A stretch of DNA of 64,000 bases from JBNJGB01 sp051747385 (GCA_051747385.1 JBNJGB010000019.1:55739-119738), one strand, 5' to 3'. Positions 31,863 through 45,161 are shown, counted from the stretch's first letter. Made by a program: numbers and translations. The notes: generated from the letters alone by a model not told the origin.

Positions 31863-33588
31863 ACGGCTCCCCCTCGGACTCCTCGACGTGCGCGCCGGCC
31901 TCGATCCACTCGACGGCGTCCGAGGTCGACCACATGAAGTGGTGATCGTCCACGCGCCCGCTGAGGCCGCTGCGGCCCAGGGCCTCGCGGACCCCGCCCT
32001 TCAGCTCGGTGAGATAGAGCACCACGCCGCGCTCCTCCAGCTCGTCGATCAGGGCGTGCAGGGCGGCCACCGCCGTCGTGTCGATGCCGTTGATGCCGCG
32101 CCCGTCGAGCACCACGGCGCGGATGGGGAAGGGAGCCAGGCCGAGGCGCTGGAGGACGTAGTCCCGGATGAACTCGGCGTTCACGAAGGACAGGGCGCCG
32201 TCCACCCGCAGGATGATGACCCCGTGGATGAGCCGGGCGTCCGGGAAGAACTTCAGGTCGCGGAAGGCGCCGGTCTTCGGGTCGCGGCCCAGCTCCGCGA
32301 TGTGGGGGCGGCTGGCGAAGTAGAGCATGCTGCCCATGGACAGGAGCACCCCCAGCAGGACGCCCTCCTCGATGCCCACGAACAGGGTCGCCACCAGGGT
32401 GAGCACCGCGAGCCAGCCCTCGAGGCGCCGCAGGCGGAACAGGGTCCGGGTCTCCCGGAGGTTCACCATTCCGAAGGCGGCGACCATGATGATGGCCGCC
32501 AGGGCCGGCTCGGGGACCCAGGCGAGGGCGCCGGCCAGCTCGAAGATGCAGACGGCCACCACCACGGCGGCGAACACGTTGGCCAGGGGCGTGCGCGCGC
32601 CGGCCTGGGCGTTCACGGCCGTGCGGGAAAACGAGGCGGACACCGGCGGGCTGTGGAAGAGGCTGCCCGCGATGTTGGAGCAGCCCACGGCGATCAGCTC
32701 CCGGTTCGGGCGGATCTCGGAGCCGCCGCGGGCGGCCAGGCTCTTGCCCAGGGAGATCACCGTCAGGAGCTGGATCAGGGTCAGGGTCAGCGCCGCGGGG
32801 AACAGGGCGCGGACGCTGTCCAGGCCGACGGCCGGGAAGGAGGGGGTGGGGAGGCCCGAGCGGACGGCGCCCACGAGGTCCACGCCCGCGGCGCCCAGGT
32901 CGAACCACCAGGCGGCGAGGCTACCGAGCACGAGGGCCACGAGCGGGCCGGGCACGGCCGGGGCGAAGCGGCGCAGGAGGACGATCAGGGCCACGCTGCC
33001 GCCCCCGATGGCGGCCGTGAGGGTGTGGACGTCCGCGACGTGCGCCGCGGTGTCGCGCAGGAGGAACCAGAGGTTCTGGGATCGGGCGGACTCGATGCCC
33101 AGCAGGTTCCCCACCTGGCTCAGGCCGATGACGAGGGGCGCGGCCACCATGAAGCCGGCGATGACCGGACGCGACAGGAACTCCACGACGAAGCCCAGGC
33201 GCAGCAGGCCCATGACGAGGTGCATGACGCCCACCATCAGGGCCAGGACCAGGGCGAGGGCGGCGGCCGCCTCGGGCGAGGCGGGCTCCATCCGGGCCAT
33301 GGCGGAGCCGACGATGAGCATGTCCAGGGCGACGATGCCCGTGGCGAGATGACGCGACGTGCCGAAGAGCGGATAGACCAGGAGCGGCACCAGGGACGCG
33401 TACAGGCCGTAGACCGGGGGCAGCCCGGCGAGCAGCGCATAGGCCATGCCCTGGGGGATGACCATGACGCCCACGGTCAGGCCGGCCACGAGGTCGCCCC
33501 GGAAGTCGCGCTGCCGGTACGAGGGCAGCCACCGGGCGATGGTCAGCGCCTTCTCGACCAGCTCGCGGATGCGGCGCCTGTCGTCCAC
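31852..33588 (-). CDS. SulP-family anion transporter with STAS domain
   Basis: This 578-residue protein has the SulP membrane domain (about 12 helices in residues 15-430) with DFRGDLVAGLTVGVMVIPQG, YGLYASLVPLLVYPLFGTSRHLA, and GSLFHSPPVSASFSRTAVN, and a C-terminal STAS domain (about 440-565) with DGRGINGIDTTAVAALHALI. SulP proteins move sulfate, bicarbonate or other oxyanions. Its gene ends inside the end of selD (11-bp convergent overlap), so transport of selenium oxyanions is possible but not shown by the sequence. Confidence 0.92.
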   Translation of the reverse strand: MDDRRRIRELVEKALTIARWLPSYRQRDFRGDLVAGLTVGVMVIPQGMAYALLAGLPPVYGLYASLVPLLVYPLFGTSRHLATGIVALDMLIVGSAMARMEPASPEAAAALALVLALMVGVMHLVMGLLRLGFVVEFLSRPVIAGFMVAAPLVIGLSQVGNLLGIESARSQNLWFLLRDTAAHVADVHTLTAAIGGGSVALIVLLRRFAPAVPGPLVALVLGSLAAWWFDLGAAGVDLVGAVRSGLPTPSFPAVGLDSVRALFPAALTLTLIQLLTVISLGKSLAARGGSEIRPNRELIAVGCSNIAGSLFHSPPVSASFSRTAVNAQAGARTPLANVFAAVVVAVCIFELAGALAWVPEPALAAIIMVAAFGMVNLRETRTLFRLRRLEGWLAVLTLVATLFVGIEEGVLLGVLLSMGSMLYFASRPHIAELGRDPKTGAFRDLKFFPDARLIHGVIILRVDGALSFVNAEFIRDYVLQRLGLAPFPIRAVVLDGRGINGIDTTAVAALHALIDELEERGVVLYLTELKGGVREALGRSGLSGRVDDHHFMWSTSDAVEWIEAGAHVEESEGEPFTR

Positions 33589-33694
33589 GCGGCCTCCCGG
33601 GCGTCCTGGGCGGAACTCCTCGACACCCGGAGTGTAACGCCTCGTGGTCCATCCGGGGCGGTGTGAGAAGCCCGCCGGCGGTCCCGCCCGCGCC

Positions 33695-34726
33695 TCATTG
33701 GGGTCGCCGCCCCATGATGCCGAGGGGGTGCGTGACGACGCGGCGCTCGCCGCGGATGGCCGCCGCCCGCTCCCGGCGGTCCAGGCTGTGGGCGGCGTCG
33801 ACGGCGTCCTCCGGCGGGAGGCCGTCCTCCGCGACGGGGGCCTCGAGGCCGTCGCCCCGGGCCCGCTGCCGGCGGACGGCGGGCAGGAGTGAGGCCGCCC
33901 AGCGCGCCAGGTGCTCGTCGTTGGTCTGGGGCGACGTCCGCAGGGCCACGGCGAAGCCCTCCCCGATGGGGGCCGCCCACGCCACGGACGCGACCAGGAG
34001 GGCCCGGTCCACGCGGCCCGTCACGGGCAGGTCCACGGTCACGTCCACGCGGGTGCCGAAGGTGGGAGTCTCGCCGCGCCCGCAGACGAAGAACCGGCGT
34101 CCGTCCAGGCTGGCCCGGTAGGTGATGCCCGGGATGCGACGTCCCTGGACGTGCAGGGTGAGAGGCAGCCGCAGGTCGTGCGTGTGCTCGAGCAGGTGCT
34201 GATGGACGCGTCCGGTCGTCGGACCGGCGGGCGGGGGCGAGGCGGGGGGCCCGGCGGCCTCCTGCTCGGCGGGTCGCGGCTCGTCCGGGTCGCGGCCGAG
34301 CGCCGCTGCGATCATCTCGCGCGTGTCGCGCCGAGGCGGGCCGCACGTGAAGATCACGCCCCGCGGCACCTGGTCGAAGGCGGTCGGGGACAGGTCCTGG
34401 TTCGGCAGCAGCTCGCGGAGGAGCCGGGCCGCCGTGATCTCGTCGGTGCCCACGAAGATCTTCTGGATCCTGAGCATCACGTCCACCGTCTCCGCCTCGC
34501 GGAAGGCGGTGACCGCGCGCACCAGGAACTGGAGGGAGCCGAGGACCGGGCTCGGGTCCAGCACGCGGACCCGGACGTCGTCCCTCAGGGCGGGCGGCGT
34601 CCCGGGCAGCCGGAGGTGGAGGACCAGGCCGGTGATCCCCACGAGGTGCGCCGTCACGACGCCGTCCGGCGTCACGAGGCGGACGGTGTGGTCGCGGAGG
34701 GTGGTCTGTAGCTCGCCGGCGCTCAT
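33695..34726 (-). CDS. PilZ-like domain protein (tentative)
   Basis: This 343-residue protein has an N-terminal beta-rich domain (about 5-130: VRLVTPDGVVTAHLVGITGL) and a C-terminal half with TYRASLDGRRFFVCGRGE, FGTRVDVTVDLPVTGRVDRAL and WAAPIGEGFAVAL, which has the PilZ rhythm of a short hydrophobic turn, a metal-like GTRVxVxVxL stretch and a late Gly-Phe strand. The RxxxR and DxSxxG signature residues of PilZ are not clear, so c-di-GMP binding is not established. No signal peptide. I chose ATG 34726 with AGGAGG upstream; another ATG at 34768 has none. Function unknown. Confidence 0.5.
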   Translation of the reverse strand: MSAGELQTTLRDHTVRLVTPDGVVTAHLVGITGLVLHLRLPGTPPALRDDVRVRVLDPSPVLGSLQFLVRAVTAFREAETVDVMLRIQKIFVGTDEITAARLLRELLPNQDLSPTAFDQVPRGVIFTCGPPRRDTREMIAAALGRDPDEPRPAEQEAAGPPASPPPAGPTTGRVHQHLLEHTHDLRLPLTLHVQGRRIPGITYRASLDGRRFFVCGRGETPTFGTRVDVTVDLPVTGRVDRALLVASVAWAAPIGEGFAVALRTSPQTNDEHLARWAASLLPAVRRQRARGDGLEAPVAEDGLPPEDAVDAAHSLDRRERAAAIRGERRVVTHPLGIMGRRPQ

Positions 34727-34795
34727 GATGGCCCTCCTGCGGGACGTCGGGGACGGCCCGGTGGACACGGTGTGGGTTCGTGAGTGCCTGACTAT

Positions 34796-34824
34796 GTCCT
34801 ACTCGCCGTGACGCGCCGTGTCAA
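34796..34824 (-). promoter_or_regulatory. Candidate promoter of the PilZ-like gene
   Basis: On the minus strand TTGACA (34819-34824) is followed at 17 bp by TAGGAC (34796-34801). The -35 matches perfectly, the -10 only partly. It lies 70 bp upstream of the gene start, in the divergent gap with metH. Confidence 0.35.
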
Positions 34825-34958
34825 AGTGTTCTGTTACAGTGACTTGGGCAATGACGCGTTACACCTTTCTCAACCCCCTCGCCCCGGGGCTCCGGGTCGC
34901 CGTGCTGGAGACGCGCGCCGGCTCGGTGTAGCGTCCCTGCCGCCGGACGGAGGAGCCC

Positions 34959-38645
<3,687 letters not shown>

Positions 38646-38724
38646 GCCTGCTCGTACCGCAACCGGGGGGCCCGGACGTGGATCCGGGGCGGCTCGCCGG
38701 TATCATGGGTTCACGGAGCAGATC

Positions 38725-41700
38725 ATGGCCCTCGAGGCAGCCGATCCACGATCCGTCATCGGACGCCTGGGCGGATCGATACGCACGCGTCTCGCGCTGT
38801 TCGTCGCCGCGTTGGTGATCGTCAGCGCCGGGGTGACCGCGGTGGTCGGCTACGTGTTCACCCAGGCGCGCCTCTCCCAGTACGCCGAGGAGCACCTGTG
38901 GGGGGTGGTCACGGGGCGTCTGGAGGTCCTGCAGAGCTGGGTCGACGACCAGCAGGCGCGGATCGCCCTGGTGACCAGCCGCACCCGCCTGCGCGAGCTC
39001 GTGACGCAGCACCTGGACGGCGAGTTGGCCCCCGCGGTGCTGCACGGGGACGCGGGCCGCATCCTCGCGCACGCCGTCGCCAGCGTCGAGGAGCTGCGCG
39101 CCCTCGCCATCGTGAGCCCGGACGGGCGCGTCGTGATCTCCACGGAGGCGGACGACCTGGGGCGCGACATCTCCGACACCGAGGCGTTCCGGCGCGGCCG
39201 GGAGGAGCACTACGTGGGCCTCCCCGAGGCGGGCGTGCCGGGACACCTGGCCACGCTGTCGGCGCCCATGCACACGCCGGAGGGGCGCTTCATCGGCGTC
39301 ACGCTGGGCACGGTGGACGCGAGCGACCTCGCCGTGATGCTCGATACAGCCCGGAGCAGCTGGGACACGCTGGCCGTGCGCGTAGGCACCCTGGAGCAGG
39401 GCCGCATCCGATACCACTTCCACCCGGGAGACGGGCCGTCGGCCGTGGAGCCCGCCGCGGCCCCCGCCATGGCCGCCGCAGCGGAGGGGCGCAGCGGCTT
39501 CCTGCAGACCCGGACCCCGGCGGGCGAGGAGATCCTCGCCGCGCACCTCCCGACGGGGCTGGACGGCTGGGGTCTCGTGGCCCGGGTGGACGTGGAGGAG
39601 GCCTACGCCCCGGTCCACCGGCTCCGGAACATCGCGCTGGGGGTCGGCCTGGCCATCCTGCTGGTGGCGCTGTTCGCCGCGCGGCTCGTCGCGGATCGCT
39701 TCGCCCGGCCGATCCAGTCCCTGACGGACACGGCGCGCGCCTACGCCCGCGGCGATCTGGACGCACGCCCCGACGTGGAGGCGAACCACGAGATCGGGAT
39801 CCTCGCGGCGGCCTTCCGACAGATGGCGGAGTCGCTGCAGGAGCACCAGGAGCAGCTCGAGGATCTCGTCGACAGGCGCAGCCGCGAGCTGGAGCGGAAG
39901 GGCGAGCAGCTCCGGCAGTCGGAGCGCTTCCTCCAGGACATCGTCGAGCACATCCCCCTGATGGTCTTCGTGAAGGAGGCGACGGAGCTCCGGTTCGTGC
40001 TCTTCAACCGGGCGGGCGAGGAGCTCCTGGGGCTGTCCCGCGAGGAGCTCATCGGCAGGAACGACCACGATCTCTTCCCCGAGGACCAGGCCGACTTCTT
40101 CACGGCCAAGGACCGGGAGGTGCTCAAGGGGCGGGAGGTGGTCGACATCCCGGAGGAACCCATCGACACCGCGCACGGACGGCGCATCCTCCACACCCTC
40201 AAGGACCCCATCCTGGACGAGGCGGGGCGCCCGGCGTTCCTGCTCGGCATCTCGGAGGACATCACCGAGCGGAAGCAGCAGGAGGAGCGCCTGGCCCGCT
40301 CGCGGCGCGCGCTGCAGGAGGCCAAGCGGGAGGCGGAGGAGGCCAACCGCGCGAAGAGCGAGTTCCTCGCGAACATGAGCCACGAGATCCGCACCCCGAT
40401 GAACGGGGTCCTGGGGATGGCCGATCTCCTCCTCGCCCTGGATCTGGACCGGGAGGAGCGGGACTACGTGGAGACCATCAAGCAGTCCGCCGAGACGCTG
40501 CTGCACCTCCTGAACGACATCCTGGACCTGTCCAAGATCGAGGCGGGGCGCCTGGAGCTGGAGGAGGCCGGGTTCAGCCTGCGCGAGACCCTCGGCGACG
40601 CCCTGCAGGCTCTCGGCGTGCGCGCTGCCCAGAAGGGCGTCGAGCTGATCCAGCACATCGCGCCCGAGGTCCCGGACGGGCTGGTGGGCGATCCCATCCG
40701 GCTGCGACAGGTGGTGGTGAACCTGGTCGGCAACGCGGTGAAGTTCACGGAGGAGGGCGAGATCGTCGTGCGCATCGAGCAGGTGTCGCGCGACGAGGCC
40801 GGCGTCCGCCTGTGCTGCGAGGTGGCCGACACGGGGCCGGGTATCGCGCCCGCCGAGCAGCACCGCATCTTCCAGGCTTTCGAGCAGACCGACACGGCGG
40901 TGGCCGGACACTACGGCGGGACGGGCCTGGGCCTCGCCATCTCCCACGAGCTGGTGTCCATGATGGGCGGGGAGATCGGGCTCGAGAGCGAGCCGGGGCG
41001 CGGCAGCACCTTCTGGTTCACGGCGGGGTTCGGGTTGGACGAGTCGGCGGGCGCGGGCGTGGAGCCCCGGAGCGCGACGTTGCGGGACCTGGCCGTGCTG
41101 GTCGTCGACGACAACGACACGAACCGCCACGTGCTGGCGGAGCTTCTCGCGAGCTGGCACATGCACCCGGAGACGGCGCCGGGCGGAAGCGAGGGCCTCG
41201 ACCGCCTGCGCAGCGCCGCGGAGCGTGGACGCCCCTTCCCCCTGCTGCTCCTGGACTCGTCCATGCCGGGGATGGACGGCATGGACGTGGCCCGGGCCGT
41301 CTCGGAGGACGCCCGGCTGAGGCGCACGAGCGTCATCATGCTGTCCTCGGCGGGGGCGCCGGCGGAGATGTCCCGGGCGCGGGAGCTGGGCGTCGCTCGC
41401 TTCCTGACGAAGCCCGTGAAGTCCTCGGATCTCCTCGTCGCCATCGAGCACGAGCTGGGGGCGGGGCGGGTCGTCGTGGAGGCGCCCGCCGAGGCGGAGG
41501 AGGAGCCCGGGATGCCGCCGCTGCGCGTCCTCGTGGCCGAAGACGATCCGGTGAACCGGAAGGTGGCGCAGAGCCTGCTCGAGCAGCGCGGCCACGAGCC
41601 CGTGATGGTCCAGGACGGACGCGCCGCCGTGGAGCGCCTCGGGCGGGAGCGCTTCGACGTGATCCTGATGGACGTCCGCATGCCCGACATGGACGGGCTC

Positions 41701-41910
41701 GAGGCGACCCGGGCCATCCGCGCGCGGGAGCGCGAGACCGGGGAGCACGTCGCGATCGTGGCGATGACCGCCCACGCCATGAAGGGCGATCGGGAGCAGT
41801 GCCTGGACGCGGGCATGGACGACTACGTGTCGAAGCCGGTGCGCGCCGACGACCTGGTCGCCGCCCTCCGGCGGGTCCTGGACCGGGCGCCGCAGCGCGC
41901 TCCACGATAG
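38725..41910 (+). CDS. Hybrid histidine kinase (dCACHE-HAMP-PAS-HisKA-HATPase-REC-REC)
   Basis: This 1061-residue protein has a first membrane helix (about 21-45), a periplasmic double-CACHE-like sensor (about 46-290), a second helix (about 300-320), HAMP, a PAS domain (about 400-520, PLMVFVKEATELRFVLFNRAG), a HisKA domain with His553 in NMSHEIRTPMNG, HATPase (NLVGNAVKFTEEG, DTGPGI, GTGLGLAI) and two receivers with Asp844 (LLLLDSSMPGMDG) and Asp983 (VILMDVRMPDMDG). The first receiver reads DDNDTNR, so both retain acidic pockets. The HPt gene follows at 10 bp, completing a His-Asp-His chain that can pass phosphate to a separate receiver. Confidence 0.93.
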   Translation: MALEAADPRSVIGRLGGSIRTRLALFVAALVIVSAGVTAVVGYVFTQARLSQYAEEHLWGVVTGRLEVLQSWVDDQQARIALVTSRTRLRELVTQHLDGELAPAVLHGDAGRILAHAVASVEELRALAIVSPDGRVVISTEADDLGRDISDTEAFRRGREEHYVGLPEAGVPGHLATLSAPMHTPEGRFIGVTLGTVDASDLAVMLDTARSSWDTLAVRVGTLEQGRIRYHFHPGDGPSAVEPAAAPAMAAAAEGRSGFLQTRTPAGEEILAAHLPTGLDGWGLVARVDVEEAYAPVHRLRNIALGVGLAILLVALFAARLVADRFARPIQSLTDTARAYARGDLDARPDVEANHEIGILAAAFRQMAESLQEHQEQLEDLVDRRSRELERKGEQLRQSERFLQDIVEHIPLMVFVKEATELRFVLFNRAGEELLGLSREELIGRNDHDLFPEDQADFFTAKDREVLKGREVVDIPEEPIDTAHGRRILHTLKDPILDEAGRPAFLLGISEDITERKQQEERLARSRRALQEAKREAEEANRAKSEFLANMSHEIRTPMNGVLGMADLLLALDLDREERDYVETIKQSAETLLHLLNDILDLSKIEAGRLELEEAGFSLRETLGDALQALGVRAAQKGVELIQHIAPEVPDGLVGDPIRLRQVVVNLVGNAVKFTEEGEIVVRIEQVSRDEAGVRLCCEVADTGPGIAPAEQHRIFQAFEQTDTAVAGHYGGTGLGLAISHELVSMMGGEIGLESEPGRGSTFWFTAGFGLDESAGAGVEPRSATLRDLAVLVVDDNDTNRHVLAELLASWHMHPETAPGGSEGLDRLRSAAERGRPFPLLLLDSSMPGMDGMDVARAVSEDARLRRTSVIMLSSAGAPAEMSRARELGVARFLTKPVKSSDLLVAIEHELGAGRVVVEAPAEAEEEPGMPPLRVLVAEDDPVNRKVAQSLLEQRGHEPVMVQDGRAAVERLGRERFDVILMDVRMPDMDGLEATRAIRARERETGEHVAIVAMTAHAMKGDREQCLDAGMDDYVSKPVRADDLVAALRRVLDRAPQRAPR

Positions 41911-41920
41911 GGGGAAGCCG

Positions 41921-42286
41921 ATGAACGTCACGCGACAGGCAGGGGTCCTGGACTGGGACGGCGCCGTGGAGCGCCTCGGGGGCAGCGAGGAGACCCTCCG
42001 CGCCGTCGCGAAGGTGTTCCTGGAGCAGCTCCCGGTCATGACCGGGGACGTCCGGAGCGCCCTGGACGCCGGGGATCCGGAGGCCCTGCAGGACGCTGCC
42101 CACACCCTCAAGGGTTCGGCCGGCTCCCTGGGCGCCGACCCGGTGGCCGATCTGGCCTTCGAGCTGGAGCAGTGCGGAGCCCGGGGCGACCTCGGCCGCG
42201 CGGAGGGGATCCGGGCCCGCCTGGAGCCCCTGGCGCGCATCCTGGAGTCCGAGCTGGAGGAGCGGCTCGGCGAGGACGCCGGCTGA
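41921..42286 (+). CDS. HPt (histidine phosphotransfer) protein
   Basis: This 121-residue four-helix protein has His61 in AAHTLKGSAGSLGA, the canonical HPt sequence with a downstream ELEQCGARGD. It lies 10 bp after the hybrid kinase gene and should accept phosphate from that protein's receivers. It converges on the receiver-glutamate dehydrogenase gene (stop at 42284-42286, next stop begins at 42287), a plausible next acceptor. Confidence 0.9.
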   Translation: MNVTRQAGVLDWDGAVERLGGSEETLRAVAKVFLEQLPVMTGDVRSALDAGDPEALQDAAHTLKGSAGSLGADPVADLAFELEQCGARGDLGRAEGIRARLEPLARILESELEERLGEDAG

Positions 42287-43933
42287 TCAGGGGAAGAGGC
42301 CCCGGGCCAGCTTCGCCTCGGTCACCCGGTGCACGCCCTCCACCAGGGCGCCCGTCCGGTTGTCCACCGACAGCGCCTCGGCCCGTCCGCGCATGCGCCG
42401 GAAGCCCCCGACGAGGATCTCGCGCAGGCGCCGGTGGATCTCGTCCAGGTTCCACACCACGTTCTGGATGCCCTGGACCCACTCGAAGTAGGAGACGGTG
42501 ACGCCGCCGGCGTTGCACAGGACGTCCGGCAGGATGAAGACGCCCCGCTCCGTGAGGATCTCGTCCGCCTCCAGGGCCGTCGGGCCGTTGGCTCCCTCGG
42601 CGAGGATGCGACACCGGAGCCGGTCCGCGTTGGCGGCCGTGATCTGGTTCTGGATGGCGCACGGGGCGAGCACGTCGCACGGGAGCTCCAGGAGCTCCGA
42701 GTTGGTCACCGCGTCGGCCTCGGGGTAGCCGTCCAGGACGCCGTGCTCCTCCACCCATTCGAGCAGCGACGGGATGGACAGGCCGCCCGCGTCGTACAGG
42801 CCCGTGGTCTCGTCGCTGACGGCCACGACCTTCATGCCGAGCTCGTCCAGGAGGCGCGCCGCGTGGCTGCCCACGTTGCCGAACCCCTGCACGACGGCGG
42901 TGGCCCCGGAGACGTCCATCTCCAGGTGGCGCGCGGCCTCCTCCACCAGGTAGACCAGGCCGCGCCCGGTCGCCTCGTTCCGGCCCAGGGAGCCGCCCAG
43001 CACCACCGGCTTGCCCGTCACGACCGCCGGCACGGCGTAGCCCTTCTGCTGGCTGTACGTGTCCAGGATCCACGCCATGACCCGCTCGTCGGTGCCCAGG
43101 TCGGGCGCCGGGATGTCCTTGTCGGGTCCCAGCATCCCGATGAACTCGGCCGTGTAGCGCCGCGTGACCCGCTGGAGCTCGGCCCGGCTGAACTGCGAGG
43201 GATCGATGCGCACGCCGCCCTTCGCGCCGCCGAACGGCAGGCGCATGAGCGCGCACTTCCACGTCATCCACATGGCCAGCGCCGACACCTCGCCCAGGTC
43301 CACGTCCGGGTGGAAGCGAATGCCGCCCTTGGTCGGCCCCATGGTCAGCACGTGCTGCACCCGGTAGCCGAACACGGTCTCCACGTGCTCGTAGCCCTCC
43401 CGCCGGAAGGGCAGCGACACGACCTGACTCCGCTGGGGGAAGAGCAGCCGCTGCCGCACGTTGTCGTCGAGGCCCATCACCTGCGCCGCCTTCAACAGCT
43501 GCTGCTGGGCCAGGCGGAACATGGGGGACTCCCACTCCGCCGTGCGGGCCCGGACCCGCTCGATGGCGTAGCGGATCGAGCGCACCAGCGTGTGGCGGCT
43601 CACGTGCCCCTTCACCAGGTAGTCCTGGGCGCCGGTCTCCACGGCCTTCGCGGCCACCGAGAGGTCGTCGAGCGCCGTCTGGACCACCACCGGCAGGTCC
43701 GGCGCCTCCGCGTGGACCCGGTAGAAGGTGTCCAGCCGCTTGCTGTCCGGGAGGTTGAGGTCCAGGAGCAGCACGTGGGGCGGCGCCTCCCGGAGCCTCG
43801 CCAGCCCCTCGTCCAGGCGTCCGCGGATCTCCACGGAGAACGCCATCGTCGGCTCGTCGGACAGCAGCCCCTCGACCAGTCGGGCCTGGACCGGGTCGTC
43901 CTCGATGAGGAGGACGCGGATGCGCTCCGCCAT
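42287..43933 (-). CDS. Receiver domain fused to glutamate dehydrogenase
   Basis: This 548-residue protein is a fusion. Residues 1-130 are a response-regulator receiver: acidic pair Glu11/Asp12, phospho-acceptor Asp58 in LLLDLNLPDS, conserved Thr in VQTALDD and Lys108. Residues 136-548 are Glu/Leu/Phe/Val dehydrogenase: GPTKGGIRFHPDVDL (Lys202), WMTWKCALMRLPFGGAKGGV (Lys226 and catalytic Lys238), PAPDLGTDERVM and a Rossmann VVQGFGNVGSHAA. Both halves keep catalytic residues. Normal GDH is about 410-450 residues without the receiver. Phosphorylation may control the oxidative deamination of glutamate (inference). The start has GGAGG upstream. Confidence 0.93.
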   Translation of the reverse strand: MAERIRVLLIEDDPVQARLVEGLLSDEPTMAFSVEIRGRLDEGLARLREAPPHVLLLDLNLPDSKRLDTFYRVHAEAPDLPVVVQTALDDLSVAAKAVETGAQDYLVKGHVSRHTLVRSIRYAIERVRARTAEWESPMFRLAQQQLLKAAQVMGLDDNVRQRLLFPQRSQVVSLPFRREGYEHVETVFGYRVQHVLTMGPTKGGIRFHPDVDLGEVSALAMWMTWKCALMRLPFGGAKGGVRIDPSQFSRAELQRVTRRYTAEFIGMLGPDKDIPAPDLGTDERVMAWILDTYSQQKGYAVPAVVTGKPVVLGGSLGRNEATGRGLVYLVEEAARHLEMDVSGATAVVQGFGNVGSHAARLLDELGMKVVAVSDETTGLYDAGGLSIPSLLEWVEEHGVLDGYPEADAVTNSELLELPCDVLAPCAIQNQITAANADRLRCRILAEGANGPTALEADEILTERGVFILPDVLCNAGGVTVSYFEWVQGIQNVVWNLDEIHRRLREILVGGFRRMRGRAEALSVDNRTGALVEGVHRVTEAKLARGLFP

Positions 43934-44008
43934 TGGGTCCTCCGGGTCATGTGCTCGTAGCCCCGAGGCTAACGCCGGAGGCCCGTGTCCCGAAGGAGCG
44001 GGACGTGG

Positions 44009-44353
44009 TCAGCCGTCGAACATGAGGCGGTACGGCCGCTCCAGGGCCGTCCGGAGCTCTCCCAGGCCGAAGGCGCGCGACAGCCGCGTCGTCTCCCGCC
44101 CGTCGAAGAACACCACGGCCGTGGGGACGCCGTGGACGCCGTGCTGGGCCGCCACCTCCGGCGTGCGATCGCAGGCCACCCGTGCGTGGCGCACCCGGGG
44201 GAACTCCTGGTCCAGCAGGGCGCGGACCTTCGGCTCCAGGACCTCGCAGACCGAGCAGCCGGGGCCGGAGAACCACACGAGCACCGCGGGCTCCGTCCGG
44301 ATCCGCTCGTCCAGGGCCTCCAGGCTGTCGATCTCGACGGCGTCGCGGGTCAT
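44009..44353 (-). CDS. Thioredoxin-like protein with CSVC motif
   Basis: This 114-residue protein has a thioredoxin fold with WFSGPGCSVCEVL (Cys33 and Cys36; not the WCGPC of thioredoxin), and the cis-Pro loop GVHGVPTAVVFF. No signal peptide. The start ATG overlaps the hydrolase stop (44350-44353). Both redox Cys are normal Cys here, unlike in the DUF393 selenoprotein. A disulfide reductant role for the lipoprotein MsrA of the same cluster is unlikely, because this one is cytoplasmic. Confidence 0.88.
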   Translation of the reverse strand: MTRDAVEIDSLEALDERIRTEPAVLVWFSGPGCSVCEVLEPKVRALLDQEFPRVRHARVACDRTPEVAAQHGVHGVPTAVVFFDGRETTRLSRAFGLGELRTALERPYRLMFDG

Positions 44354-45147
44354 CGGAGCCTCCCGAGGAAGGCCAGCATGCGCTCCGTCGTCTCGTCCGG
44401 GACCTCCAGCGCGGTCATGTGGCCCGCCTCGCGCAGGACGTGGAGCTCCGCGTCGGGCAGGGCGGCCGCCAGGGCCCGCGACCGGGACGGGGGCAGGGCG
44501 CGATCCTCGGCGCCCACCAGCACGAGGGCGGGGACGTCGATGGAGCCCAGGCGAGGCCGCAGGTCGTCCCGGGTGTCCAGGGCGTGCAGCACGGCCAGCA
44601 TGGACGGGACGTGGTTCTCGGAGAGCCGGGCGCGCCAGTCGTCCACCAGCGCCGGGCGGTCCCGCAGGGTCGTCCGGCCGAACATCAGCGCCAGGATCTG
44701 CTCGCGCACCGGGGCGAGGCCGAACAGGCGCGCCACCAGGGCCAGGACGCGGTGCTTCAGGCGTACGCCGAGCCGCTCCGGCCCGGCGTCGGTGTCGAGG
44801 AGCATCATGGCGGCCACCCGCTTCGGCGCCCGCAGCGCCGCCCGGAGCGCGATCATGCCGCCCATGGACAGCCCGCCCCAGACGGCGCGGTCGACGCCGT
44901 GGGCGTCCAGCACGGCGAGCACGTCCTCCGTCAGGTCGTACAGGGACGGGCGGAGCTCCACGGCCCCGGAGCGGCCGTGGCCGCGGAGGTCGACGGTGAT
45001 GACGCGGTGGCCCGCCTCCACCAGGGCCCGGGCCTGCGCCTCCCAGATGGCGTCGGAGAAGAGGAACCCGTGGACGAGCACCACCGCGGGCCCTTCGCCG
45101 CGGGACTCGTGGAAGATGGCGCAGCCGTCGCGCGTGAGGATGGCCAT
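44350..45147 (-). CDS. Alpha/beta hydrolase
   Basis: This 265-residue hydrolase has VVLVHGFLFSDAIWEAQ (oxyanion), GHGRSG, a GGLSMGGMIAL nucleophile elbow (Ser in GLSMG), an acid in VGAEDRALPPSR and His in LREAGHMTALEVPD. It fits the broad family of esterases/haloperoxidase-like hydrolases with no certain substrate. The start at 45147 has GGAGG, 15 bp downstream of the msrA stop. The long frame upstream of that overlaps msrA and was rejected. Confidence 0.88.
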   Translation of the reverse strand: MAILTRDGCAIFHESRGEGPAVVLVHGFLFSDAIWEAQARALVEAGHRVITVDLRGHGRSGAVELRPSLYDLTEDVLAVLDAHGVDRAVWGGLSMGGMIALRAALRAPKRVAAMMLLDTDAGPERLGVRLKHRVLALVARLFGLAPVREQILALMFGRTTLRDRPALVDDWRARLSENHVPSMLAVLHALDTRDDLRPRLGSIDVPALVLVGAEDRALPPSRSRALAAALPDAELHVLREAGHMTALEVPDETTERMLAFLGRLR

Positions 45148-45161
45148 GGGTCCTCCGGGGT

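Noticed and set aside
34727..34958. Riboswitch upstream of metH
   Set aside because: I looked for cobalamin, SAM and SAH riboswitch core elements and found none. The region shows only AT-rich promoter-like DNA.
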